A stretch of DNA of 53,556 bases, taken from SAR116 cluster bacterium AG-313-A07. GTDB taxonomy: Bacteria > Pseudomonadota > Alphaproteobacteria > Thalassobaculales > Thalassobaculaceae. Each line of letters opens with the position of its first letter. The first letter of the stretch is position 1. The notes under the pieces are model-generated. The model saw only the letters and a list, made by a program, of their open reading frames with translations. It was not told the origin of the DNA and did no database searches. The position numbers and the translations under genes were made by a program. Positions 27,228 through 35,155 of the stretch are shown in pieces. Where the stretch lies: assembly GCA_003284265.1 (NCBI GenBank), contig QBVV01000010.1, forward strand, positions 1 through 53,556, read 5' to 3'.

Positions 27228-28484
27228 TTACGAAATGGTGTTCCTTGGTATGTCTTTAAATGGTTTCCCCGCATCAAAACGAGTTTCCTTAGGCATATCC
27301 AGAACCCGCTCCGATATGATATTTTTTTGAATTTCATCCGTCCCGCCAGCGATTGAGGAAGCTGGGAAAGAAATTAAGACCTCTGCAACGGTTCCATTTT
27401 CTGGACTGTCATCGCCACTTAACATGGAGTCTGCCCCTGAAATCATCGTGTGAACTTTAGCGGCAGCTCTGGCAACGTTGCTGGCAGCTAGTTTTCCTAA
27501 TGAACCTTCCGGGCCTTGGGGTTTTCCCTGTTCTTGAGCAGAACGGGCTCTTCGTGCCGTCCATTCTGCTGACTTGTGTAATGTCATTAGTTTTGCGATT
27601 TCCTGGCGAACGGCAGGATCCTTGATAGCGCCAGTTTCTTTCGCCCTTTGCATTATAAGGTCGACCCGACCTGCCCTTTGAGGGTACCACTTATATGGCG
27701 CCATCGTTGTCTCTATTTCGGCGCGTTCTTGGTCATATATTGGTCCCTCACTATTGGGGACCTGTCCCCACGCTCTTAACGAGTCAGCAGCTCTTCTTTC
27801 ATGCATTAATGTTGTTGTTGCCACTTTCCAACCATCTCCCAGCTCGGCAACTTGAAAATCGGGAAGAACTTCAGCATCTGTTAGAAAAACTTGGTTAAAA
27901 GATGCGTACCCGTTCATTTGCTTCAGCGGCTGCGTTTCAACACCAGGTTGTTTCATATCAATAATGAAATAGGATAACCCATCATGTTTTGTTGCATCCA
28001 TATCAGTTCGTGCTAAAAGCAAACCCCAATGCGCTTTATGTGCACTTGTAGTCCATACCTTTTGCCCATTAACCACCCATTTATTGCCTGCCATCACAGC
28101 TTTTGTGGTTGCCCCTGCTAAATCAGAACCACTGCCCGGCTCGCTGAAAAGTTGGCACCATACATCTTCCCCTGTCACTATGCGTCGGAGGAACTTCTCT
28201 TTATGCATTTCAGTGCCGTGATTTAGTATTGTCGCTGCAGCTAACATACGGATCCCAGATTTGGGAATGGGAAGTGCACCAATGCGTTGAAATTCTTCCT
28301 CCACAATTGGAACTAAACCAACAGGTAGGTCGCGCCCATACCAATCGGAGGGCCAATTTGGCAACCCCCAGCCGGAATCTGCTAATTTATTTCGCCATTC
28401 AAAAAGATCCAAATTTGGATCCCAGTTGTTCTCCAACCATGTCCGAGCCTCTTTGCGCACATAATCTTCTGTATGTTCTGTCAT
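27228..28484 (-). CDS. Acyl-CoA dehydrogenase, alpha-type subunit (pair B)
   Basis: A 418-residue acyl-CoA dehydrogenase with CQLFSEPGSGSDLAG, VNGQKVWTTSAHKA and the C-terminal AGGTDEIQKNIISERVLDM. It is slightly longer than usual because of a central insertion around PYKWYPQRAGRVDL. The frame opens at 28508, but ATG 28484 has AGGAAAG directly upstream and is preferred. It follows the beta-type gene 28496-29626 by 11 bases. Together these two look like a second heteromeric dehydrogenase distinct from pair A. Confidence 0.92.
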   Translation of the reverse strand: MTEHTEDYVRKEARTWLENNWDPNLDLFEWRNKLADSGWGLPNWPSDWYGRDLPVGLVPIVEEEFQRIGALPIPKSGIRMLAAATILNHGTEMHKEKFLRRIVTGEDVWCQLFSEPGSGSDLAGATTKAVMAGNKWVVNGQKVWTTSAHKAHWGLLLARTDMDATKHDGLSYFIIDMKQPGVETQPLKQMNGYASFNQVFLTDAEVLPDFQVAELGDGWKVATTTLMHERRAADSLRAWGQVPNSEGPIYDQERAEIETTMAPYKWYPQRAGRVDLIMQRAKETGAIKDPAVRQEIAKLMTLHKSAEWTARRARSAQEQGKPQGPEGSLGKLAASNVARAAAKVHTMISGADSMLSGDDSPENGTVAEVLISFPASSIAGGTDEIQKNIISERVLDMPKETRFDAGKPFKDIPRNTIS

Positions 28485-28495
28485 TTTCTTTCCTA

Positions 28496-29626
28496 TCAAG
28501 CGTCCCAAATAGTCATCATTTTTTCGTGGTGGTGTGCTGGGTCTCCAAGAAACACTTCGGAACTTTTTGCTCTCTTAAACCATAAATGTGTGTCATTATC
28601 CCAAGTGAAACCGATACCTCCATGCATTTGAATAGAATGAATAGCCGTTTGCATGTAGGCTTCAGATGAAGCCGCCTTTGCAATGGATGCGGCCTCCTCC
28701 GTTTCGTCATCCTCCTCATCATAAGCTGCCGCCGCAAAATAAGCCGCCGATTTAGCGAGTTCTACATCCGCCAGCATATCAGTAGCTTTATGTTTAGTGA
28801 CCTGAAAGCTAGCTATGGATCGGCCAAATTGCATTCGCATTTTTACATATTCTAGAGCATCTTCGCGGAGACGATCAGCGCCTCCAACCATTTCATTAGC
28901 CAAACAGATGATAGAACGGGTCATAGTTTTTTTCATTGGTCCTGCTGCATTTCCTTCTACCCCTAAAAGTTTTGCAGGAACTTGATCAAAATGAATTCGA
29001 GCGAGCTTTCTCGTCTCATCCACTGACTTTAATGGCTCTTTCTTGAGCCCACTAGCTTGTCCATCCACTGCAAATAGTGATAGACCTTCATCCTTTTTGG
29101 TGTTTGGAGTTCTAGCAAGTACGATGATGAGATCGGCTGTAGTGCCATCCAAGACAAAACTTTTAGTTCCTGTAATATTATATTCGTTTTTACTCTTATC
29201 AAATATTGTAGTTAGGCCCGAATTATCCCACGATCCATTTTCCTCAGTGAAAGCGAGTGTGGCTACTGTGCTGCCTGATGCTATGCCAGGGAGAAGTTCG
29301 TTCTTTTGCTCCTCCGTTCCCGCATAAAGGATTGCGCTTGCTGCTAGTACTGCGGACCCAAAATAGGGGGCACATAAGAGCGAACGACCCATTTCTTCTA
29401 ATACAATACATTGCTCGGATAAACCAAAACCATGGCCACCGTAAGCTTCCGGTATTGCAACAGCGGTCAATCCAAGTTCTGAATTAATTTTGGCCCATTG
29501 TTCACGCTCCCATCCGTCAGCGGTAGCCATCAACCGACGCACCTCTGTAGATGGGGATTTATCCTCGAGGAAACGCCTTAGCACTGAACGGAATTCATCC
29601 TGTTCCTCAGTGAAGCTAAATTTCAT
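28496..29626 (-). CDS. Acyl-CoA dehydrogenase, beta-type subunit (pair B)
   Basis: A 376-residue acyl-CoA dehydrogenase with FSFTEEQDEFRSVLRRFLEDKSP at the N-terminus and MHGGIGFTWDNDTHLWFKRAK near the end, followed by EVFLGDPAHHHEKM instead of the GTxEIQ motif. As in the pair A beta subunit, the FAD-contacting tail motif is missing, so it probably depends on the neighbouring alpha subunit. ATG 29626 is preferred to TTG 29632 because ATG is in frame two codons later. It lies 51 bases after the F420-type oxidoreductase gene. Confidence 0.9.
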   Translation of the reverse strand: MKFSFTEEQDEFRSVLRRFLEDKSPSTEVRRLMATADGWEREQWAKINSELGLTAVAIPEAYGGHGFGLSEQCIVLEEMGRSLLCAPYFGSAVLAASAILYAGTEEQKNELLPGIASGSTVATLAFTEENGSWDNSGLTTIFDKSKNEYNITGTKSFVLDGTTADLIIVLARTPNTKKDEGLSLFAVDGQASGLKKEPLKSVDETRKLARIHFDQVPAKLLGVEGNAAGPMKKTMTRSIICLANEMVGGADRLREDALEYVKMRMQFGRSIASFQVTKHKATDMLADVELAKSAAYFAAAAYDEEDDETEEAASIAKAASSEAYMQTAIHSIQMHGGIGFTWDNDTHLWFKRAKSSEVFLGDPAHHHEKMMTIWDA

Positions 29627-29677
29627 ATCCAATTATCCCAAACGTTATAATGCTGATGTACGTAGTCTTTATATAGA

Positions 29678-30709
29678 TTATTCGGTATTAAATCCAACGA
29701 ACGATCCCTTTATTTTCTGTATATCCTGTATTAAATCAGGTGGAAAATCTTCATTTAAGCCAGTGGTGATTACATCTGCCATTTCACCAAATCGTTGTTG
29801 AATATTTTTCGCAATTTCATCGTGCCTGCCAATTGCACAAAACAATTCCAGCAAGTCGTCTGGAATCTGTGCAGCCAGTTTATCCCATTCCCCGGATTTA
29901 GTCATAGCATTTAACTTTCTACCAAGGTCGCCATAACCGTGGGTCTCTAATACAGGCCAATAAGCTGGAGTTGAGCCATAAAAACCAACCCGGTATCTAA
30001 CGGTTTCAGTCGCTTTTTCGACAGCCTCGTTGTCAGATCCGGTGGCGATAAAACCACCACCAGAAACCTCAAAGTTTCTGCGTAGTTTCCCGGCAGCTTT
30101 CAGACCTGACTCTATCCGCGGGTTTATAGTTTCTTGAAAATACTTGGTTGTACAAAATCCGTGAAGTCGTATCCCATCCGCTACTTCAGCTGCGGTTTTA
30201 ATCATCACTGGGCCAACGGCTGCCAGCGTTACTGGTGGTAAATGAATTCCAGAACTTTCTGGAACAAACTCGGGCGTCATCAAGGTAAATCGATAATGTT
30301 CTCCTTCAAAAGATAGTTTTTCATTATATTTCCAGCAACGCCAAATGGCCTTAAGCGCCTGTATATATTCACGCATACGTGGTCCCGGAGGTGACCATGG
30401 AACACTGAATCGCTTCTCGTTATGAGCACGTATCTGAGTTCCAAGGCCCAAGGTAAAACGACCAGAAGTTGCCTCGTTAAGGTCCCAGGCTATGTTAGCA
30501 ATAGCCATGGGGCTTCTTAAGAATGAAATGGCAATGCCCGTAGCTAATGTGACGGCCTCAGTTGAGGTGGCCGCAACAGCTAATGGAAGGAATGGATCAT
30601 GCTTCAATTCTGTCATTAACAGACCATTATACCCCATATTTTCTAGTTGGGGTGCGACCTTGTTTACGTCTGTTAACTTTGTATTGGTTATGTTTCGGTA
30701 TACATGCAT
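29678..30709 (-). CDS. F420-type luciferase-like (LLM) oxidoreductase
   Basis: A 343-residue TIM-barrel protein of the bacterial luciferase superfamily. It resembles the group annotated as probable F420-dependent oxidoreductases of the MSMEG_2256 type: MGYNGLLMTELKHDPFLPLAVAAT, VTLATGIAISFLRSPMAIA, SGRFTLGLGTQIRAHNEKRF. F420 rather than FMN is inferred from family resemblance only. It sits 39 bases after the CoA-transferase and before four acyl-CoA dehydrogenases, so it may oxidise or reduce a CoA-bound or alcohol intermediate. Whether the organism makes F420 cannot be seen here. Confidence 0.82.
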   Translation of the reverse strand: MHVYRNITNTKLTDVNKVAPQLENMGYNGLLMTELKHDPFLPLAVAATSTEAVTLATGIAISFLRSPMAIANIAWDLNEATSGRFTLGLGTQIRAHNEKRFSVPWSPPGPRMREYIQALKAIWRCWKYNEKLSFEGEHYRFTLMTPEFVPESSGIHLPPVTLAAVGPVMIKTAAEVADGIRLHGFCTTKYFQETINPRIESGLKAAGKLRRNFEVSGGGFIATGSDNEAVEKATETVRYRVGFYGSTPAYWPVLETHGYGDLGRKLNAMTKSGEWDKLAAQIPDDLLELFCAIGRHDEIAKNIQQRFGEMADVITTGLNEDFPPDLIQDIQKIKGSFVGFNTE

Positions 30710-30748
30710 TTTTTTATTCTCAGTTTGCCTTTATCATTGAGGACAGTT

Positions 30749-31957
30749 TTATTTCTTTGGTGTTATGGCACCTAGACTTTCCAATTCTGTGATTTCTATG
30801 TTGGAAAAACCAAGTTCATTTAAAACTGCATTGGTGCTAGCTCCGAGTTTTTCTGAATGATGATACAAACCGCCCGGCGTTTTTGAGAATGCGGCCGGGA
30901 CCTTAATATGTTTAATACGGCCCTCTGTGGGGTGTTCTATCTCGGGAAACATGTCCACGGCTTTTAGATGCGGACATTCGAACAGGTCTTCTGGACTATT
31001 CATGGGGCCGGCTGGTATATCTGCATCGGACAAAGCAATGATCCAATCATTGGTAGAACGGCTCTTCATGTTGTCTGAGACGATTTCATAAAGAGTATCA
31101 ATATTTTTGGTGCGTTCTGTTTGATTAGAAAATCTGGGATCTTTAATCAGATCAGCTCGTCCCGTGAGTGTTAAAAAATTTACCCAATGTTTTTGTGTAT
31201 AAGGCACAACACAGATAAAACCATCTTTAGTTTCATATGGCTTTCGATGAGCAGTGAGCATTCTTGTATATCCGGCAGGGCCAGTTGGCGGAATAAATGT
31301 TTGTCCTTGCATATGTTCACTAACTACAAAGGCGGCAAAAGATTCGTACATTGGAACATGAAGTTTTTGTCCTTCCCCAGTGCGTTCTCTATGGAACAAT
31401 GCCATTGATATATAATTAGATAAGAATAAGCCGGTAGTTTTGTCGGCCATTACGCTTGGGACGTATCGAGGTATCCCTGTGACTTTTCCAAATAAGCTTG
31501 CTATCCCTGAAGCGCCTTGGATCAAATCATCATAGGCTGGTTTATCTGCGAAGGGGCCGGTTTCACCAAATCCTGTAGCAGACGCATAAATAATGCTAGG
31601 ATTGAGCTCAGCTATTGTTTCATAGTCGATCGCTAGACGCTTTGCTGCCTTTGGCCTAATATTGTGAACAAAGACATCTGCAGTTTGGATCAACTTTTCG
31701 AAAACCTTTCGCACCTTTTTCACTTTAAGGTCCAGAATGATGCTTCGTTTATTGCGGCCTTTTATAAGCTGTCCTGTAGACATACCCGGAGATCTTGACT
31801 CTCCTGTCCATCGATTTACATCGCCTTCTGGGGTTTCAATTTTTATTACTTCAGCGCCCATTTCGCCTAATATTTGAGTGCAAAAGGGCCCAAGCATTAC
31901 AGTTGTCAAATCGACGACCCGAACACCTTGAAGAGGTCCTTTTGGTGTATTTATCAT
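30749..31957 (-). CDS. CaiB/BaiF family III CoA-transferase
   Basis: A 402-residue family III CoA-transferase: VRVVDLTTVMLGPFCTQILG, GAEVIKIETPEGD, NKRSIILDLK, VFVHNIRPKAAKRL and the likely nucleophile Asp in VMADKTTGLF, then FHRERTGEGQ. It is the first gene of a six-gene operon with the LLM oxidoreductase and four acyl-CoA dehydrogenases. It is paralogous to the divergent CoA-transferase at 33000-34211: both share the DKTTG/DHTTG context, ADVFVxNxRP and xVPMxExxAxFVxSEHM. It would prime the pathway substrate as a CoA thioester. Confidence 0.93.
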   Translation of the reverse strand: MINTPKGPLQGVRVVDLTTVMLGPFCTQILGEMGAEVIKIETPEGDVNRWTGESRSPGMSTGQLIKGRNKRSIILDLKVKKVRKVFEKLIQTADVFVHNIRPKAAKRLAIDYETIAELNPSIIYASATGFGETGPFADKPAYDDLIQGASGIASLFGKVTGIPRYVPSVMADKTTGLFLSNYISMALFHRERTGEGQKLHVPMYESFAAFVVSEHMQGQTFIPPTGPAGYTRMLTAHRKPYETKDGFICVVPYTQKHWVNFLTLTGRADLIKDPRFSNQTERTKNIDTLYEIVSDNMKSRSTNDWIIALSDADIPAGPMNSPEDLFECPHLKAVDMFPEIEHPTEGRIKHIKVPAAFSKTPGGLYHHSEKLGASTNAVLNELGFSNIEITELESLGAITPKK

Positions 31958-32064
31958 TATGGAAGTTTCCTTGATGATTCATTCATGTGCCAGTAATTTA
32001 TACAGGCAGGTGGCTTGGTTGTTGACTAATTAATGATGCTTTTGAAACTTATGGACCACAGATC

Positions 32065-32078
32065 AGTATCGCGATACT
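32065..32078. promoter_or_regulatory. 14-bp perfect palindrome in the divergent CoA-transferase promoter region
   Basis: AGTATCGCGATACT reads the same on both strands. It lies 108 bases upstream of the minus-strand CoA-transferase operon and 50 bases upstream of the plus-strand MaoC/CoA-transferase pair. A symmetric site of this size in a divergent region suits a dimeric repressor such as TetR or GntR family. No regulator gene is adjacent. Confidence 0.45.
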
Positions 32079-32127
32079 AAAGGCAAGAAAAATCTAATAT
32101 GCATTAGAAAATTTAATGGAGATTTTT

Positions 32128-33003
32128 ATGCAAAGTGATCAGGAATTTATAAATTCAGTAGAGGCGCTCAGTAATTATGTTGGTAGTAAAAGTGTGGTCG
32201 AAGATGAGATAGGAATGTCAATGGTTCGCCGCATAGCCGGGATGCTGGATGAGGATCCGAATAAAATAAAGAAAGGTGATCTATTGCCACCACATTGGTT
32301 TGGTATGTTTTTTCCTAATATCACACGTCAATCAGATATAGGACCTGATGGCCACCCTAATCCAGGTGTTGTTCTACCGCCAATCCCCTTACCACGTCGC
32401 ATGGGGGCGGGAAGACGAGTAGAAATAATGGGAACTTTAAAGGCGGGGGTTCCCGCCACCAGAACTACTGAGGTTGTTGCGATAACTCCAAAGATAGCTC
32501 GCACAGGACGTATTGCTATCTTGACACTGCGTGATGTAATTGAAACAGAAGGACAGGTGATCGCCACTGATGAAACAGATGCAATTTATAGAGAAATGCC
32601 AGCCCCCGGAGAGAAAAGCAAGGTGACCTCGCCTGTTCCAGCCCCCACTGATGCAGATTGGTCTGATACTATCACTCTAACTGAAGCTCTTGTTTTTAGA
32701 TATTCTGCGGTCACATGGAATGCACATAGAATTCACTATGACGCTGACTATTCAAGGGATGAGGAGGGATATCCCGCGACCGTACAAAATGGAGGTTTAA
32801 CGATGACACTGCTTTCTGGTGCTGCGTTAAAGCGGACCTCAAACAAATTGTTGAACTTTAATGTGCGGCTCACGCGTCCTATTCATGTAGGAGATACGGT
32901 GAATTTTTGTGGGTCGAAACTTATCAGTGGGTCAATGAAGTGTTGGGTTTCTGATAAAGATGGTGCCCAGTGTGGATTGATGGAGTTAGGTTTTGAAGAA
33001 TGA
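32128..33003 (+). CDS. MaoC-type dehydratase with FAS1-like N-terminal half (mesaconyl-CoA hydratase-like)
   Basis: A 291-residue double hot-dog protein. The N-terminal half resembles the MaoC N-terminal/HTD2 type (LLPPHWFGMFFPN, PPIPLPRRMGAG). The C-terminal half has LVFRYSAVTWNAHRIHYDADYS with the catalytic-type Asn-x-x-x-Ile-His-Tyr motif, then VQNGGLTMTLL. Relatives include mesaconyl-C4-CoA hydratase and itaconyl-CoA hydratase; substrate is not predictable. ATG 32128 is preferred because the in-frame ATG 32116 is part of ATGGAG, a ribosome-binding site 6 bases before 32128. Its TGA overlaps the next ATG (ATGA). Confidence 0.87.
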   Translation: MQSDQEFINSVEALSNYVGSKSVVEDEIGMSMVRRIAGMLDEDPNKIKKGDLLPPHWFGMFFPNITRQSDIGPDGHPNPGVVLPPIPLPRRMGAGRRVEIMGTLKAGVPATRTTEVVAITPKIARTGRIAILTLRDVIETEGQVIATDETDAIYREMPAPGEKSKVTSPVPAPTDADWSDTITLTEALVFRYSAVTWNAHRIHYDADYSRDEEGYPATVQNGGLTMTLLSGAALKRTSNKLLNFNVRLTRPIHVGDTVNFCGSKLISGSMKCWVSDKDGAQCGLMELGFEE

Positions 33004-34211
33004 CAATGGGTCCCTTAGACGGAGTTCGCGTAATTGATCAAACAACCGTTGTGGTTGGACCAATTTGTGCACGAACGCTTGGGGATTATGGTGCCGATGT
33101 AATAAAAGTAGAATCCCCTTCTGGGGATCTTCTTCGAACTATGGCACAGGGTAGTCGCAATGTGGGGATGTCTGGAAAATTTTTAAATTTTAACAGAAAC
33201 AAGCGGTCTATTTGTCTTGATATCAAAAAAAATGATGGGTTAAAGGCCCTAAAGAAGTTAATTCAGAGTGCAGATGTGTTTGTCTCTAACGTTAGACCTC
33301 AAGGTTTAACGAGAGCCGGATTAGACTATGAGGCTCTATCTGCGGATAACCCCAGATTAATTTATTGTTCTATCGTTGGATTTGGGAGAGGTGGAAGATA
33401 TTATAACAGGCCTGCATACGATCCAATCATACAGAGTGTTTCTGGTGTGGCAGCAACATTACATCGCGCCACTGGAGAGCCGAGATTTGTCCCTATGGTG
33501 ATGACGGACCATACCACCGGTTTAATTGCAGCTCAGGCTATTGGATTTGCCCTTTTTCGTCGGGAAAAAACAGGTGTGGGAGAAGCGATTGAAGTTCCTA
33601 TGTTTGAAAATATGGCCTCCTTTGTCACGTCAGAACATATGGGGGCTGCGACCTTTGATCCCCCAGTTGGTCCTACTGGTGATGGTCGGCTTCTAAGCCC
33701 GCATTATCGCCCTCTACCGACTAAAGATAGTTTCATTACTGTGGCGCCTAACACAGATGCTCAAGCCTTTGCTTTCTTTGATGCTATTAGACGACCTGAA
33801 TTGAAGACAGACCCGCGCTTCAGCAGTGCCGCAGCACGGACTAAACATGCAGAAGAGTATTTTCAAATTCGTATAGAAGGATTGAGTTTAAAAACTACGA
33901 GCGAATGGTTAGATATTTTTGAAAAGGTGGATGTTCCATGTCAACGATATAATACCATAGAGGATTTAATCGAAGATCCCCATTTGGAAGATGTAGACTT
34001 CTTTTCACAAGAAGTTCATCCAACGGAAGGTCCAATTAGAAAAACTCGGGTTGCTAACACATTCACTGGCGGTGGAAGGCAGAATGGCCTAGACGCTCCG
34101 CGGTTGGGTGGAAACACTAAAGAGGTGTTGATTGAGGCTGGTTACACCAAATCCGAGGTTGATGCGCTACTTAAATCTGGCGCTGCGATTAACTTCACAA
34201 CAGAAAGTTAG
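33000..34211 (+). CDS. CaiB/BaiF family III CoA-transferase (paralogue of 30749-31957)
   Basis: A 403-residue family III CoA-transferase: VRVIDQTTVVVGPICARTLG, GADVIKVESPSGD, NKRSICLDIKK, VFVSNVRPQGLTRAG and the likely nucleophile Asp in VMTDHTTGLI. The start overlaps the stop of the hydratase gene by 4 bases (ATGA), so translation is coupled. Sequence blocks show close relation to the divergent CoA-transferase. The pair may act on two related acids, or on the two ends of one acid. A hairpin terminator follows at 34227-34264. Confidence 0.93.
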   Translation: MTMGPLDGVRVIDQTTVVVGPICARTLGDYGADVIKVESPSGDLLRTMAQGSRNVGMSGKFLNFNRNKRSICLDIKKNDGLKALKKLIQSADVFVSNVRPQGLTRAGLDYEALSADNPRLIYCSIVGFGRGGRYYNRPAYDPIIQSVSGVAATLHRATGEPRFVPMVMTDHTTGLIAAQAIGFALFRREKTGVGEAIEVPMFENMASFVTSEHMGAATFDPPVGPTGDGRLLSPHYRPLPTKDSFITVAPNTDAQAFAFFDAIRRPELKTDPRFSSAAARTKHAEEYFQIRIEGLSLKTTSEWLDIFEKVDVPCQRYNTIEDLIEDPHLEDVDFFSQEVHPTEGPIRKTRVANTFTGGGRQNGLDAPRLGGNTKEVLIEAGYTKSEVDALLKSGAAINFTTES

Positions 34212-34226
34212 AGAACAATCTATAAG

Positions 34227-34264
34227 TCTCGCTGCCATTCCTTTTTTAAAAGGTGACAGCGAGA
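34227..34264. terminator. Bidirectional hairpin terminator between convergent genes
   Basis: TCTCGCTG at 34227-34234 pairs with CAGCGAGA at 34257-34264, and inside it CCTTTT at 34240-34245 pairs with AAAAGG at 34248-34253. This gives a long two-part hairpin 15 bases after the plus-strand CoA-transferase stop and 9 bases before the stop of the minus-strand aldolase gene. It probably ends transcripts from both sides. Confidence 0.65.
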
Positions 34265-34272
34265 GTTCAATT

Positions 34273-35055
34273 TTAGTGTGCGTAGTCTGGTTCTTTGCGA
34301 TCCAAAATTCTCTTTAAAGCATCAAAATGCCATTCGGCGTTTGACCGTCCCCCATATTTCATGGCGGAACCGCGATAGGTGTTATAGGTTTTTTCAACTA
34401 CGGGAGCTGGAAGTTCGCGCAGCGGTCTTCCAGTCCACATTGCATATAGTTGTACTTGAGCTACTCGCTCTAAATAATAAAGTCGGTCATAAGCCTCTGC
34501 AACATTTCTGCCCAGTGTAAGAGCTCCATGGTTGGCCATGAGCATCACTGTATTTTTCCCACAGGCTTTGGCAAGTCGAGCCCCTTCAGCTGGATCAAGT
34601 CCTGGTCCGTCATAGGAATCGTCATAACCAGTTTTCATCATTGTTCCAAGCTCGGTTTGTCCGATAGGTTGGATTTTCTGATCTTCTAGACGAGTAAGGG
34701 CGCTCGCATAGGGCATGTGTGTATGAAAAACTGCATTGGCGTGATCCATAGTTTTATGCATTGGTGCATGGATGCAATAGGCTGAGCGTTCCACAATCCC
34801 TTCCCCAGCTACCACTTCACCATCATAATCTACTTCCATGAAGCAACTTGCAGTTACTTCTGACCAATGCGTTCCAAAGGGGATCTGGTAATAACGATCT
34901 TTATGTCCTGGGACGCGAAGCGTTAGATGATTAAAAATGCCCTCGTGAAGATCGTGCATAACAGCGCATCGATGAGCCGCCGCAAGGTCAACTCTGGCGT
35001 TCCATTGTTCTTCCGTATAGCCTTGAGCCTGAGCGCTTGATGAAACAAAATTCAT
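34273..35055 (-). CDS. Class II aldolase/adducin family protein
   Basis: A 260-residue zinc-dependent class II aldolase/adducin-domain protein. Features are HDLHEGIFNHLTLRVPG, VFHTHMPYASALTRLE with the two metal His residues, LMANHGALTLGRNVAEAYD with a further metal His, and the C-terminal WHFDALKRILD. The family covers fuculose- and rhamnulose-phosphate aldolases, ribulose-phosphate epimerases and oxidative decarboxylases; this longer form is commonly annotated only as class II aldolase. ATG 35055 has GGGGAG upstream. It begins 100 bases after the LLM monooxygenase gene in the same direction. Confidence 0.88.
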   Translation of the reverse strand: MNFVSSSAQAQGYTEEQWNARVDLAAAHRCAVMHDLHEGIFNHLTLRVPGHKDRYYQIPFGTHWSEVTASCFMEVDYDGEVVAGEGIVERSAYCIHAPMHKTMDHANAVFHTHMPYASALTRLEDQKIQPIGQTELGTMMKTGYDDSYDGPGLDPAEGARLAKACGKNTVMLMANHGALTLGRNVAEAYDRLYYLERVAQVQLYAMWTGRPLRELPAPVVEKTYNTYRGSAMKYGGRSNAEWHFDALKRILDRKEPDYAH

Positions 35056-35155
35056 TTTTTTCTCCCCAAATTAAATAAGGTATTGTTGACACTTTCCACA
35101 TCTCCTTGCTTGACGTCAATCGTGTTGCTCTAAAAACCATACAGAGGATGGTTAA

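Noticed and set aside
33000..34211. Formyl-CoA:oxalate CoA-transferase (frc) as a specific name
   Set aside because: Family III membership is clear, but nothing in the sequence or neighbourhood (no oxc) supports oxalate as substrate.
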